DNA of 64,000 nt from Merdivicinus sp050943495 (GCA_050943495.1 JBMNPH010000001.1:372001-436000); one strand, 5' to 3'; numbered from the stretch's first letter, positions 48,744-57,868 are shown. A program made the numbers and translations. The notes: generated by a model not told the origin, from the letters alone.

Positions 48744-49744
48744 CGTTGTCCGAATATGACCGCTCTCTTGGAATTGCACAGTTTTGCGGAGTGGATGAGG
48801 CAGGACGCGGCCCGCTGGCAGGAGATGTTTATGCAGCGGCCGTTATTCTGTCGCCGGAGATTGAAATTCCGGGACTCAATGATTCGAAAAAACTGACCGA
48901 AAAGAAGCGGGAAGCACTTTTCCCGCTGATTCAGGAAAAGGCCGAGGCATGGTCGATTGCCTCTGCCTCGGTGGAGGAAATTGACCGGCTGAATATCCTG
49001 CAGGCTACTTTTTTGGCAATGCGCCGCGCTGTTGAGGGGTTATCGGTGAAGCCAACCTTCGCTTTGATTGACGGTAACCGAAATCCACAGGTTTCTGTCC
49101 CTTCCCGCTGTCTCATAAAGGGAGATGCGACTTCCGCTTCAATTGCGGCGGCCTCTATTCTGGCAAAGGTGGCGCGGGACCACAGTATGAAAGAGCTCGC
49201 GGAGGCATATCCGGAGTATGCGTTTGAGAAGCATAAGGGATATGGTACAAAGGAACATTACGCTTGTCTGGATGCCTATGGTGCTTCACCGGTGCATCGG
49301 ATGAGCTTCTTAAAAAAATATTTTGCCGAAAAGGGAGAAACTCCTTCTCTGCGGCATGGTATGACAGGCGAAGCGGCAGCGGCAAATTTTTTGGCCCAGG
49401 AGGGATATTTGCTGTTAATGCAGAATTACCGTTGTCTGGGCGGAGAAATCGATTTGATTGCGGAAAAAGATGGATTTTTGGCCTTTTGCGAGGTAAAAGC
49501 CCGTCAGACGAATGATTCTCAGTTGAATGTACCGGCAGAGGCTGTGACGCTTGCAAAGCAGCGGCGGCTGATCCGGGCGGCAATGTGCTATATACAGGAA
49601 CATCCATCGGAGCTTCAGCCCCGATTTGATGTGATAGAAGTCAGGTTATCTCCATGCAGCGGAACGGTAGAAGCGGTTTCGCATCTGCCCGGTGCGTTTG
49701 CATTGGATGAGAGAAATGGAGGCAGAGAGTATGCGGCATTTTGA
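48740..49744 (+). CDS. rnhB: ribonuclease HII fused to YraN (UPF0102) nuclease-like domain
   Basis: 334 residues, against about 200 for plain RNase HII. Residues 1-200 are RNase HII: Asp19-Glu20 in VDEAGRGPLAG, Asp112 in LIDGNR and Asp148 in ARDHSM, a complete active site. Residues about 207-330 are YraN: HGMTGEAAAANFLAQEGY, then GGEIDLIA (Glu237, Asp239) and CEVKAR (Glu252, Lys254), the endonuclease-fold motif. The frame runs through without a break. Role: removal of ribonucleotides from DNA; YraN function is unknown. Confidence 0.95.
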   Translation: MTLSEYDRSLGIAQFCGVDEAGRGPLAGDVYAAAVILSPEIEIPGLNDSKKLTEKKREALFPLIQEKAEAWSIASASVEEIDRLNILQATFLAMRRAVEGLSVKPTFALIDGNRNPQVSVPSRCLIKGDATSASIAAASILAKVARDHSMKELAEAYPEYAFEKHKGYGTKEHYACLDAYGASPVHRMSFLKKYFAEKGETPSLRHGMTGEAAAANFLAQEGYLLLMQNYRCLGGEIDLIAEKDGFLAFCEVKARQTNDSQLNVPAEAVTLAKQRRLIRAAMCYIQEHPSELQPRFDVIEVRLSPCSGTVEAVSHLPGAFALDERNGGREYAAF

Positions 49745-50633
49745 TTTACATTGCGATACTTTAGGTCGCTGCAGAGGGCAGAAGCAGAGCCTGATGCAGA
49801 ATGACGGTGCAGTTTCTGTCGATCGAGGCTTGATTTTCGATCAGTGGGTGCAGGCATTCGCTGTATTTATCAATGATGAAAAACGTGGGATACGGGCTTA
49901 TCGGGATTTCCTGGCGCAGGCGGAATTGCTTCAGAAGACAATCGAAGAGCATGAGGAAATTGTTGCGTATGATCCGAACAATGTGCGCAATCATATCTGC
50001 AATGCGATGCTGACTGTAGAGAACGGTGCCGCCTTGGGCGGAAAGCTGGAACATATTGAGGAATTTGCCCAGATGGGCGTTAAAGTTTTTTCTTTGGTGT
50101 GGAATGGCGAAAATGAGCTGGCCGGCGGAGTTCATAGTGAGATCGGACTGACAGAATTCGGGAAAAATGCCGTGCGGGAACTCGAAAAGAATCGGATCAT
50201 TATTGATGTTTCTCATTTGAATACCCTGGGATTCTGGGACTTGTGCGAGGTGGCGGAACGTCCTTTCATTGCAACTCATTCCAATTGTTTCGAAGTCTGC
50301 CCGAATCGTCGCAATCTGGATGATCTGCAGATTCAGGAAATTATCCGCCGAAAAGGTCTGATCGGCATCAATTTCTTCCCGGTCTTTATCAATGGGGAGA
50401 GCGATGCGACTTTCCAGGAGATCCGCGCACACATCCGCCGTATTATCGCACTGGGTGGCGAGGATTGCATTGCGGTTGGTAGTGATTTTGACGGTGCAGC
50501 CATGCCATCCCGTCTGGATCGGATTGAAAAGATTCCGGACTGGCACCAGAATCTGCTGAAGCATTTTGATCCGGATTTTGTAGAAAAAATTACATTTGGA
50601 AATGCACAGCGCTTTTTTAAAGAAAATCTTTAA
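49731..50633 (+). CDS. membrane dipeptidase-like (M19 family)
   Basis: 300 residues from the ATG at 49731 (GGAGG 8 bases upstream), overlapping rnhB by 14 bases. Zinc motif FDLHCDT (His7, Asp9), MLTVENG with the bridging Glu, IDVSHLN and ATHSN with zinc-ligand His residues, and VGSDFDG. No signal peptide. Role: hydrolysis of dipeptides, possibly containing D-residues. Confidence 0.93.
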   Translation: MRHFDLHCDTLGRCRGQKQSLMQNDGAVSVDRGLIFDQWVQAFAVFINDEKRGIRAYRDFLAQAELLQKTIEEHEEIVAYDPNNVRNHICNAMLTVENGAALGGKLEHIEEFAQMGVKVFSLVWNGENELAGGVHSEIGLTEFGKNAVRELEKNRIIIDVSHLNTLGFWDLCEVAERPFIATHSNCFEVCPNRRNLDDLQIQEIIRRKGLIGINFFPVFINGESDATFQEIRAHIRRIIALGGEDCIAVGSDFDGAAMPSRLDRIEKIPDWHQNLLKHFDPDFVEKITFGNAQRFFKENL

Positions 50634-50673
50634 AAAGATTGTATAGAATAACGCCGTAAAAGGGGAGTGTCAC

Positions 50674-52167
50674 ATGTATTACAACAGCACACGCGATAAA
50701 TCCTGCCGGATTACCGCGGCGCAGGCCATTGCGAGAGGAATTTCTGCGGAAGGAGGACTTTTTGTTCCGGAAGAACTTCCGAAGTTTGATGTAGAGAAGC
50801 TGAATGCACTGCTCGGAAAGAGCTACGCGGAAAAAGCGGAAAAAATTCTGGCCGAATTTTTGACTGATTTCACATCAGAAGAACTTTCCCGCTGTGTAAA
50901 TCGTGCTTATACAACGGAGAAGTTTGACTCAGAGAATATCGCAGAAATTTCCAAAGTCGGAGAAAATAATTATTTATTGGAACTCTGGCATGGTCCTACC
51001 TGCGCCTTTAAGGATATGGCACTCCAGCTTCTGCCGCATTTGATGACCGTATCGGCGGCCAAGACGGAACCGGGCCAGGAAATTGTAGTTCTGGTTGCCA
51101 CTTCCGGAGACACCGGCAAGGCGGCGCTGGAAGGCTTCAAAGATGTCCCCGGTACCCGGATGCTGGTCTTTTATCCGGAAAACGGCGTCAGCAATATGCA
51201 GAAACGTCAAATGACGACGCAGGAAGGCAAGAATCTCGCGGTTTGCGCCATCCAGGGGAATTTTGACGATGCCCAGACCGGCGTGAAGCAGATCTTCACA
51301 AATCCTGCTATTCAGGAACGACTGGCTGCAAATCATCAAAAATTTTCCTCCGCCAACTCGATTAACTGGGGACGGCTTGTTCCGCAGATTGTGTATTACA
51401 TTGCAGCTTATACCTCCCTTGTGGATCAGGGAGAAATCGAAATGGGAGAAGTCGTCAATGTTGCAGTGCCGACCGGTAACTTCGGCAATATCCTGGCTGC
51501 GTATTATGCCAAAAAGATGGGGCTTCCGATTGGAATGCTGATCTGTGCCTCCAACCGGAACAAAGTCCTCACTGACTTTATCCAGACGGGTACTTATGAC
51601 CGCAATCGTGATTTTTATACCACGACTTCTCCGTCCATGGATATTCTGATCTCCTCCAACCTCGAACGTCTGCTTTATGATCTCTGCGGACAGGACGATT
51701 TGATGATTCGGGAGTGGTTTGGCGAACTTTCCCGCAATGGCAAATATACGGTTTCTGCGGATGTGAAAGCAAAATTGCAGGCGGAATTTGCGGGTGGTTT
51801 CTGCGATGATGAGCAGACTGCGGAAACCATTGGCAATACTTTCCGGGAGTATGGATATCTTTGCGATACACATACTGCTGTTGCGGTCAAAGTTTGTGAA
51901 GATTATCGCCGGAAAACCGGAGATACACGCAAGACAATCATTGCCTCCACCGCATCACCATATAAATTTACTGCCGACGTGCTGAAGGCTGTAACAGACC
52001 GTCCGATTCCGGAGGATGATTTTGAGCAGGTTGCACTGCTGGCAGAAATTTCCGGCATGACGCCGCCGGAATCGCTGCTTGCACTTCGTGATAAGCAAAT
52101 TCGCTTTACGGGAAGTGTTTCGAAGGAAAATATGGTTTCCAGTGTGCTGGAACTCTTGAATCAATAA
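50674..52167 (+). CDS. thrC: threonine synthase
   Basis: 497 residues. YNSTRDKS opening, PLP lysine Lys113 in TCAFKDMALQLL, VATSGDTGKAAL phosphate-binding loop, SANSINWGRLVPQIVYY and VPTGNFGNILA. This is the long (yeast/E. coli-like) form. Role: O-phosphohomoserine to threonine. RBS GGGGAG. Confidence 0.96.
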   Translation: MYYNSTRDKSCRITAAQAIARGISAEGGLFVPEELPKFDVEKLNALLGKSYAEKAEKILAEFLTDFTSEELSRCVNRAYTTEKFDSENIAEISKVGENNYLLELWHGPTCAFKDMALQLLPHLMTVSAAKTEPGQEIVVLVATSGDTGKAALEGFKDVPGTRMLVFYPENGVSNMQKRQMTTQEGKNLAVCAIQGNFDDAQTGVKQIFTNPAIQERLAANHQKFSSANSINWGRLVPQIVYYIAAYTSLVDQGEIEMGEVVNVAVPTGNFGNILAAYYAKKMGLPIGMLICASNRNKVLTDFIQTGTYDRNRDFYTTTSPSMDILISSNLERLLYDLCGQDDLMIREWFGELSRNGKYTVSADVKAKLQAEFAGGFCDDEQTAETIGNTFREYGYLCDTHTAVAVKVCEDYRRKTGDTRKTIIASTASPYKFTADVLKAVTDRPIPEDDFEQVALLAEISGMTPPESLLALRDKQIRFTGSVSKENMVSSVLELLNQ

Positions 52168-52375
52168 GATGTAAAGGCGCAGTCCGTTCCGACTGCGCTG
52201 GAGTGATGTGCGGAACCCCAACTTTTTCCGCGAAACTCCCTTGAATTTTTTCATCTAAAACTGTCAATACAAACTTAAAATGGGGGAGGGGTCCCCCGCC
52301 AGACATCGAGTGGGAATCCGGGGCAGTTGCCTGCCCCTTCCGACAGGTTTCTGAGCCGTATTCCGATAGGAGAAA
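52168..52375. other. intergenic stretch with GC-rich hairpins
   Basis: Between the convergent thrC and DUF1540 genes. Holds GCGCAGTC/GACTGCGC (52177-52198, no T run), a GGGGG/CCCCC hairpin near 52283-52302 followed by ATTTT on the minus strand, and GGGGCAG/CTGCCCC (about 52319-52337). These may end transcription of one or both genes; no coding sequence seen. Confidence 0.45.
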
Positions 52376-52546
52376 TTATTTTGCGCAGAAACTCTGGCAG
52401 ACGGTCTCAGAGCAGGAACAAGCAGATTGCGGACCGATTTTGATGTTGGAAGCAGTGCAGCGGCACTGATGGTTGTTGTGGATGCAGTTTGTAACGTCGC
52501 ATTCGACGCAGGAAATGGTGGGATTGTTGTGACCAAGATTGGACAT
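52376..52546 (-). CDS. DUF1540 domain small cysteine-rich protein
   Basis: 56 residues, found by reading the minus strand; AAGGAGG lies 9 bases before the ATG at 52546. It contains CVECDVTNCIHNNHQCRC, then IKIGPQSAC and ETVCQSFC: nine Cys with the spacing Cys-x2-Cys-x4-Cys-x6-Cys-x-Cys and a C-terminal Thr-x-Cys-x-x-Phe, the DUF1540 pattern. Probably a small metal-binding protein, often seen in spore-forming Clostridia; role unknown. Confidence 0.85.
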   Translation of the reverse strand: MSNLGHNNPTISCVECDVTNCIHNNHQCRCTASNIKIGPQSACSCSETVCQSFCAK

Positions 52547-52594
52547 AATAAAAGCCTCCTTATGCGAATGAATGTGAAGATGAATTGCCGAAAA

Positions 52595-52625
52595 TTTTGG
52601 AAAACGGGAAACAGTTTTTCCAAAA
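52595..52625. repeat. inverted repeat upstream of DUF1540 gene
   Basis: TTTTGGAAAA (52595-52604) and TTTTCCAAAA (52616-52625), a perfect 10-base inverted repeat with an 11-base gap, 50 bases before the DUF1540 start on the minus strand. Could be an operator or leader hairpin. Confidence 0.55.
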
Positions 52626-52632
52626 GATCCGA

Positions 52633-52654
52633 CGGAGGTTTCCCTCCGGTTTTT
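52633..52654 (+). terminator. plus-strand terminator-like hairpin
   Basis: CGGAGG (52633-52638) pairs with CCTCCG (52643-52648), followed by GTTTTT. Lies before the phosphoesterase gene and may stop read-through from thrC. Confidence 0.5.
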
Positions 52655-52710
52655 AGTGTGGCAGAAAACGGGTTCAATATCCCTGGTAAATTTTTATCAA
52701 AGGAAAAATT

Positions 52711-53388
52711 ATGAGTTTGTTTGCAATTGCGGATCTTCATCTGTCGCTCGGGGTGGAGAAGCCGATGGACGTTTTTCCGGGATGGGAAAACTATGTCGAG
52801 CGGCTGGAACGCAATTGGCGTGCAGCGGTTAAGCCGGAAGATGTGGTTGTCATTGCTGGAGATATCTCGTGGGGATTGGATATTTCGGAGAGCCGGGAAG
52901 ATTTTGCTTTTATTGATCGACTGCCTGGAACCAAAATTATATTAAAGGGAAATCACGATCTTTGGTTTTCTACAAAAACAAAAGTGGAAAAGTTTTTTAC
53001 CGACAATGGTTTTTCTACTTTAAAAATCCTGTTTAATAATGCCTATCCTTATGAAGATTTCGCCCTCTGCGGGACACGAGGGTGGATGAATGATCAGGCA
53101 GATAAAAAAATTTTGCTGCGCGAATGCGGTCGGCTTCGGTTATCATTGGAAGCTGCTGCAAAACTTGGAAAAAAGCCTGTAGTGTTTCTGCACTATCCAC
53201 CGATATACGGTTCCAGCGAATGTTATGAAATCTTAGAAGTATTGCACGAATATCAGATCAATCAGGTTTATTATGGGCATATACATGGGTATTCAGCAGG
53301 ATATGCTATTAATGGGGAACGACTTGGAATTAATTTCCGATTAGTTTCTTGTGATTTTCTCCAATTTACTCCGCTAAAAATCGGGTAA
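52711..53388 (+). CDS. metallophosphoesterase
   Basis: 225 residues. Motifs in order: ADLHLS, AGDISWG, KGNHDLW, FLHYPP and GHIHG, a complete two-metal site of the calcineurin-like fold. Cytoplasmic. Substrate unknown; related small proteins are YmdB-unlike single-domain phosphatases. RBS AAAGGA. Precedes tig, which has its own promoter. Confidence 0.92.
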   Translation: MSLFAIADLHLSLGVEKPMDVFPGWENYVERLERNWRAAVKPEDVVVIAGDISWGLDISESREDFAFIDRLPGTKIILKGNHDLWFSTKTKVEKFFTDNGFSTLKILFNNAYPYEDFALCGTRGWMNDQADKKILLRECGRLRLSLEAAAKLGKKPVVFLHYPPIYGSSECYEILEVLHEYQINQVYYGHIHGYSAGYAINGERLGINFRLVSCDFLQFTPLKIG

Positions 53389-53440
53389 GATGTGGAAAAA
53401 TGAAAAAAAGAAAGAAATTGTAGCAAAAAAGGTCAAGATG

Positions 53441-53449
53441 TGCTATAAT
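53441..53449 (+). promoter_or_regulatory. extended -10 for tig
   Basis: TGCTATAAT, a perfect extended -10 (TGnTATAAT), 86 bases before the tig ATG. The best-spaced -35 (TAGCAA) is weak. Confidence 0.6.
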
Positions 53450-53534
53450 GAAAAAGTCTGAAAAGCTTTTTTTGCTTAAAATGAATCCGAACGCCGTTTT
53501 TCGGCTTTTGGAAGGAATAACAGGAGGATGTTTC

Positions 53535-54815
53535 ATGAGCTTAGTATCGAAAAACAATGTGGCTACCAATAAGTTCGAGTTGGAAATTAAGGTTTCCGCC
53601 GAGGATTTTGACAAAGCATGCCAGAAGGCATACCAGAAACGTGTGAAAAAAATCGAAATTCCCGGTTTCCGGAAAGGAAAAGCTCCCCGCAAAACGATTG
53701 AAAAACTGTATGGAGAAGGCTTCTTCTTTGAGGAAGCTGTAAATGACGTATATCCCAATGCGATCCAGTCTGCAGTGGAAGAATCCGGTCTGGAAATCGT
53801 TTGCCCCCCTTCTGTCGATGTAACCGAAGTTTCCAAGGAAAACGGCGTTACTTTTAAAGCTGTCTGCACCGTAAAGCCCGAAATCAATGTGAAAGATTAT
53901 AAGGGCATCAAGGCTTCCAAGAATGTGAAGGAAGTAACCGATGAGGATATCAATGCGGAAATCGATCGGATGCGCGATCGGAATGCACGGACCATTACTG
54001 TCGAGGATCGTCCTGCTGCGAACGGCGACACCGTTGTGATTGACTTTGAGGGATTTGTTGACGGCGAAGCTTTCGAGGGCGGTAAAGCAGAAAAATTCAA
54101 TCTGACTCTTGGTTCCGGTCAGTTTATCCCCGGCTTTGAGGATCAGGTTGTAGGTCATAATACCGGTGATGAGTTTGACGTGAATGTTTCCTTCCCGGAA
54201 GATTATCATGCCGAAGCACTGAAGGGCAAACCCGCTGTATTCAAAATTAAGCTGCATGAAATCAATGCAAAGGAACTTCCCGCAGCAGATGACGAGTTTG
54301 CAAAAGATGTCAGCGAGTTCGATACTTTGGCTGATCTGAAAGAAGATATTCGGAAACGTCAGACAGAAGCGAATGAGAAGGCTGCTTCTGATGAATTTGA
54401 AAACAAACTGATCGATGTCGTGATCGAAAATATTGAAGGCGAAATTCCGAACGAAATGTACGAGGTTCGGATCGATGAAATGATTCGTGATTTTGAATAT
54501 CGTCTGCGTTCACAGGGACTGGAAATGGATATGTATCTCCAGTATACCGGCATGAATCGCGAATCTTTCCGTAAGACTTTTGAAGCACAGGCAAAACGTC
54601 AGGTGCAGATTCGTTTGGCTCTGGAAAAGATTGTGGAACTGGAAGGCATTTCCGCAACAGAAGAGGAGATCGAGAAGGAATATGCTCGTCTCGCAGAAGG
54701 CTACAAGATGGATGTAGAAAAGCTCAAAGGTCTTATCCCGGTTGAGAATATTTCTGCAGATGTTGCCGTTAATAAGGCAATTGATCTGGTCCGTGACAGC
54801 GCGGTTGCAGAGTAA
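53535..54815 (+). CDS. tig: trigger factor
   Basis: 426 residues from the ATG at 53535 (AGGAGG upstream). N-terminal ribosome-binding domain with IPGFRKGKAPR, central FKBP-like prolyl isomerase domain (DTVVIDFEGFVDGEAFEGG), and helical chaperone C-domain. Role: co-translational folding at the ribosome exit. First of the tig-clpP-clpX set. Confidence 0.97.
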   Translation: MSLVSKNNVATNKFELEIKVSAEDFDKACQKAYQKRVKKIEIPGFRKGKAPRKTIEKLYGEGFFFEEAVNDVYPNAIQSAVEESGLEIVCPPSVDVTEVSKENGVTFKAVCTVKPEINVKDYKGIKASKNVKEVTDEDINAEIDRMRDRNARTITVEDRPAANGDTVVIDFEGFVDGEAFEGGKAEKFNLTLGSGQFIPGFEDQVVGHNTGDEFDVNVSFPEDYHAEALKGKPAVFKIKLHEINAKELPAADDEFAKDVSEFDTLADLKEDIRKRQTEANEKAASDEFENKLIDVVIENIEGEIPNEMYEVRIDEMIRDFEYRLRSQGLEMDMYLQYTGMNRESFRKTFEAQAKRQVQIRLALEKIVELEGISATEEEIEKEYARLAEGYKMDVEKLKGLIPVENISADVAVNKAIDLVRDSAVAE

Positions 54816-54927
54816 TTTTTGATTTTCCATCAATTCATGAAAAGGTTGCAGATCGGACGTTTTGCGTTCACTTTTCAGGTCTATACTAAAATGTGACCGG
54901 CTTTACTGCAAAAGTCTATCCGCACAT

Positions 54928-54990
54928 AAACGCTTGGTGACAGCTATTGAGCGGAGCATTTATATGCCTGCTCAATAGTTGTTCGCGTTT
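54928..54990 (+). promoter_or_regulatory. large hairpin in clpP leader
   Basis: CTATTGAGC (54944-54952) pairs with GCTCAATAG (54970-54978), extended by ACA/TGT and AAACGC (54928-54933)/GCGTTT (54985-54990). It ends 30 bases before the clpP start; CTGTTACTTTTTG follows, so it may also act as a weak terminator after tig. Confidence 0.6.
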
Positions 54991-55019
54991 CTGTTACTTT
55001 TTGAAATGGAGGTCTCAGA

Positions 55020-55601
55020 ATGAGTTTAGTCCCAATGGTAGTGGAACAGACCAGCCGTGGTGAACGTTCCTATGACATTTTTTCGCGCCTGCTGAATGAC
55101 CGGATTATTATGCTGTGTGAGGAAGTGAATGACGCTTCTGCTTCTCTGGTTGTGGCGCAGCTTCTTTATTTGGAAAGCCAGGATCCGGATAAGGATATCA
55201 GCTTGTATATCAATAGCCCCGGTGGTTCTGTGACAGCTGGTATGGCAATTTATGATACTATGCAGTTTATTAAATGTGATGTATCAACGATTTGCGTTGG
55301 TATGGCAGCTTCCATGGGTGCATTTTTGCTTTCGAGCGGTGCAAAAGGGAAACGGATTGCGCTGCCGAACAGTGAAATTATGATTCATCAGCCCTCTGCT
55401 GGTACGCAGGGACAAATTACAGATATGGCGATTCATCTGAAACGTCTTGAAATTGTGAAAAATCGGATGAATCGTATTCTTTCGGAAAATACCGGACAGC
55501 CGTTGGAACGGGTAGCGGCAGACTGTGAGCGTGACAATTTCATGTCAGCACAAGAAGCGCTGGAGTACGGCCTGATCGATAAGATTATTACGAAACGCTG
55601 A
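55020..55601 (+). CDS. clpP: ATP-dependent Clp protease proteolytic subunit
   Basis: 193 residues. Catalytic triad Ser98 (GMAASMGA), His123 (MIHQPSAG) and Asp172 (ERDNFMSA). Role: barrel-shaped serine protease working with ClpX. GGAGG RBS, 34 bases before clpX start. Confidence 0.97.
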   Translation: MSLVPMVVEQTSRGERSYDIFSRLLNDRIIMLCEEVNDASASLVVAQLLYLESQDPDKDISLYINSPGGSVTAGMAIYDTMQFIKCDVSTICVGMAASMGAFLLSSGAKGKRIALPNSEIMIHQPSAGTQGQITDMAIHLKRLEIVKNRMNRILSENTGQPLERVAADCERDNFMSAQEALEYGLIDKIITKR

Positions 55602-55635
55602 CCCTTCCGGCTGATTGAAGGAGGCTCTTAATTTT

Positions 55636-56910
55636 ATGCCAGAAAACAATGATGTGCGCTGTAGTTTTTGCGGTAAACCGGAACATAGTGTAGAACGGAT
55701 GCTTCATGCTGCAAATGCCAATATATGTGACAGCTGTGTTGCGTTATGCTATGAAATGTTAGTTGAGGAAGGTCTATTTCCTGCTCCAGAACATGGGTAT
55801 ACCAAAAATGCATATTCAGATGAGAATGATGACCATGAAATTCATTTGTTGAAACCTGCAGAAATTAAGGCGGTTTTGGATGAATATGTAATTGGTCAAG
55901 ATAAAGCCAAAATTGCATTGTCAGTTGCAGTTTATAATCATTATAAGCGTATTTTTATGGATGTGCAGGACGAAGATGTAGAATTGCAGAAAAGCAATGT
56001 CCTGCTGCTTGGTCCCACCGGAGTCGGTAAAACGATGCTCGCCCAGACATTAGCTAAGGTGCTGAATGTTCCGTTTGCTATAGCAGATGCAACTACGCTA
56101 ACCGAAGCTGGTTATGTCGGAGACGATGTGGAAAACGTACTGGTTCGTCTGATACAAGCAGCAGATTATGATGTGCAGGCGGCAGAACGCGGCATCATTT
56201 ACATTGATGAAATCGATAAAATTTCCCGTAAATCCGAGAATCCTTCTATTACTCGCGACGTCAGCGGCGAGGGAGTGCAGCAGGCTCTGCTGAAAATTTT
56301 GGAAGGCACTGTGTCCAATGTTCCGCCGCAAGGTGGACGGAAACATCCACATCAGGAGTTTATTCAACTAAATACAAAGAATATTTTGTTTATCTGCGGT
56401 GGAGCCTTTGAGGGAATCGAGAAGATTATTGAAAAGCGTATGGATTCTTCCACGATGGGATTCAACGGAGATGTCAAGAAGAGGGATGATAAGAGTAAGG
56501 GAGAACTTCTCAAAAATGTTATCCCGCAGGATTTGGTAAAATTCGGTATCATTCCGGAATTAATCGGACGTCTGCCTATCATTACGACTCTGGAGGATCT
56601 CGATGAAGATCAGTTAGTTCGTATTTTGCGGGAACCGAAGAATTCTCTTTTCCGTCAGTATAGCGCATTGTTTAACCTGGATGGTGTGGAACTGGTCATG
56701 GATGATGATACCATGCATGCAGTTGCACGGCAGGCGATGGAACGGAAAACTGGAGCGCGCGGTCTGCGTAATATTATGGAAGATACATTATTGAATCTGA
56801 TGTATCTAGTCCCTTCGGATGAAAGTATTGCAAAGGTTGTAATTACACCGGAAGTGGTAGAAGGAAAAGAATCTGCAAAAGTGCAGCGCCGTAAAAAGTT
56901 GCCGCAATAA
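55636..56910 (+). CDS. clpX: ATP-dependent Clp protease ATP-binding subunit ClpX
   Basis: 424 residues from the ATG at 55636 with GAAGGAGG; a TTG at 55615 overlaps the RBS. Zinc finger Cys9, Cys12, Cys31, Cys34; Walker A GPTGVGKT (127-134); Walker B IIYIDEIDKI; ClpP-docking loop and sensor motifs present. Role: unfoldase feeding ClpP. Followed by a terminator; lon and ysxC, which often follow, are absent. Confidence 0.97.
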   Translation: MPENNDVRCSFCGKPEHSVERMLHAANANICDSCVALCYEMLVEEGLFPAPEHGYTKNAYSDENDDHEIHLLKPAEIKAVLDEYVIGQDKAKIALSVAVYNHYKRIFMDVQDEDVELQKSNVLLLGPTGVGKTMLAQTLAKVLNVPFAIADATTLTEAGYVGDDVENVLVRLIQAADYDVQAAERGIIYIDEIDKISRKSENPSITRDVSGEGVQQALLKILEGTVSNVPPQGGRKHPHQEFIQLNTKNILFICGGAFEGIEKIIEKRMDSSTMGFNGDVKKRDDKSKGELLKNVIPQDLVKFGIIPELIGRLPIITTLEDLDEDQLVRILREPKNSLFRQYSALFNLDGVELVMDDDTMHAVARQAMERKTGARGLRNIMEDTLLNLMYLVPSDESIAKVVITPEVVEGKESAKVQRRKKLPQ

Positions 56911-56914
56911 TAAG

Positions 56915-56950
56915 GAAAAAAGAGATGGTCTGGCTGCCATCTCTTTTTGT
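56915..56950 (+). terminator. terminator after clpX
   Basis: AAAAAGAGATGG and CCATCTCTTTTT form the stem (56916-56928 with 56937-56948), T run following. Confidence 0.85.
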
Positions 56951-56957
56951 TGTTTTG

Positions 56958-56998
56958 AAAGAGAAAAGCGGCCCTGGATTAGTCAGGACCGCTTATAA
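56958..56998 (-). terminator. terminator after uxaC operon
   Basis: Minus strand AAGCGGTCCTG pairs with CAGGGCCGCTT (one mismatch), followed by TTCTCTTT. Confidence 0.7.
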
Positions 56999-57009
56999 AA
57001 GTATTAGAA

Positions 57010-57849
57010 TTACTTAATCAGGTTGACCAGAGCAGATGCAGCGGCATTGAATGCTGCACGCTGAGATTCATACTGGAATTCACCAATCTTGGTTTTTTCG
57101 CCCTCATTTTCCAGTTCAGCAAGACCTTTGAAAACACTGAGGTGAGGCTCAACCGAAACAGCTTTGCCGCCCATTTTTTCAAAGCGATCGAGCAGCTCAG
57201 GAAGATGTCCGGCACCCATGCCAGCAGGAACAACAGTGCCGTCATCACGGACGTCTTTGATGTGGAGGTATTCCAAGTAGGGTTCCAGCATATCCCATGC
57301 ACGAAGAGTATCCTGTTTGCACTGGAGGAAGTTTGCAGGGTCAAATACACCTTTCAGATCCGGGAAGTTTTTCAGAACATCCAAGCAGCGGTCAGCGGTA
57401 TCGCCATAGATGCCTTTTTCGTTTTCATGGCAGAGGAGAATGCCGCTGCCTTTTGCAGCTTCGCAGAATTTGCCCAGACGATCAAATACGATTTCACGGC
57501 AGAGGTCTGCCTCACCTTTCGGGCAGAAGAAGCTGAACATCCGGATATGAGTAGTATCCAAAACTTTTGCCAGTTCCAGAGTATGTTTGAACAGGTCCAG
57601 ATGCGGAGCAAATTCATCACCGACGCTGATCTTGCCGAGAGGAGAACCAATTGACCAGACAGAAATACCGCCGTCATCGAGTTGTTTTTTCAATTCCTTT
57701 GCTTCTTCAATGGTGAGGGCAGTGATGTTCTTGCCGTTTACGCCACGGACTTCGATGTGGGTAAAGCCATTGCCTTTGAGGGCATCGATCTGTTCGCTGA
57801 CAGCAGAACCTGCTTCATCTGCAAATGCGGAGAGAATAAAGTTTTTCAT
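57010..57849 (-). CDS. sugar phosphate isomerase/epimerase (xylose isomerase-like barrel)
   Basis: 279 residues from the ATG at 57849 (AAAGGA upstream). Barrel blocks AFADEAG, FTHIEVRGVNGKN, LLCHENEKGIYGD, KGVFDPANFLQC, YLHIKDV and VSVEPHL place Glu, Asp, His and Glu metal ligands as in IolE/hydroxypyruvate isomerase-like proteins. Lies 19 bases after uxaC, so it should serve uronate or a linked sugar pathway; the substrate is unknown. Confidence 0.9.
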   Translation of the reverse strand: MKNFILSAFADEAGSAVSEQIDALKGNGFTHIEVRGVNGKNITALTIEEAKELKKQLDDGGISVWSIGSPLGKISVGDEFAPHLDLFKHTLELAKVLDTTHIRMFSFFCPKGEADLCREIVFDRLGKFCEAAKGSGILLCHENEKGIYGDTADRCLDVLKNFPDLKGVFDPANFLQCKQDTLRAWDMLEPYLEYLHIKDVRDDGTVVPAGMGAGHLPELLDRFEKMGGKAVSVEPHLSVFKGLAELENEGEKTKIGEFQYESQRAAFNAAASALVNLIK

Positions 57850-57868
57850 GAGTTTTTCATCCTTTCGA

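Noticed and set aside
50974..51873. 299-codon open frame on the minus strand
   Set aside because: Antisense to thrC; no start signals or motifs.
52264..52740. 158-codon open frame on the minus strand over the DUF1540 locus
   Set aside because: Different frame from the cysteine-rich 56-residue gene, no RBS, and it spans hairpins and the inverted repeat.
53425..53450. CtsR operator at the tig promoter
   Set aside because: Only one GGTCAA half-site is present; the direct heptad repeat needed for CtsR is missing.
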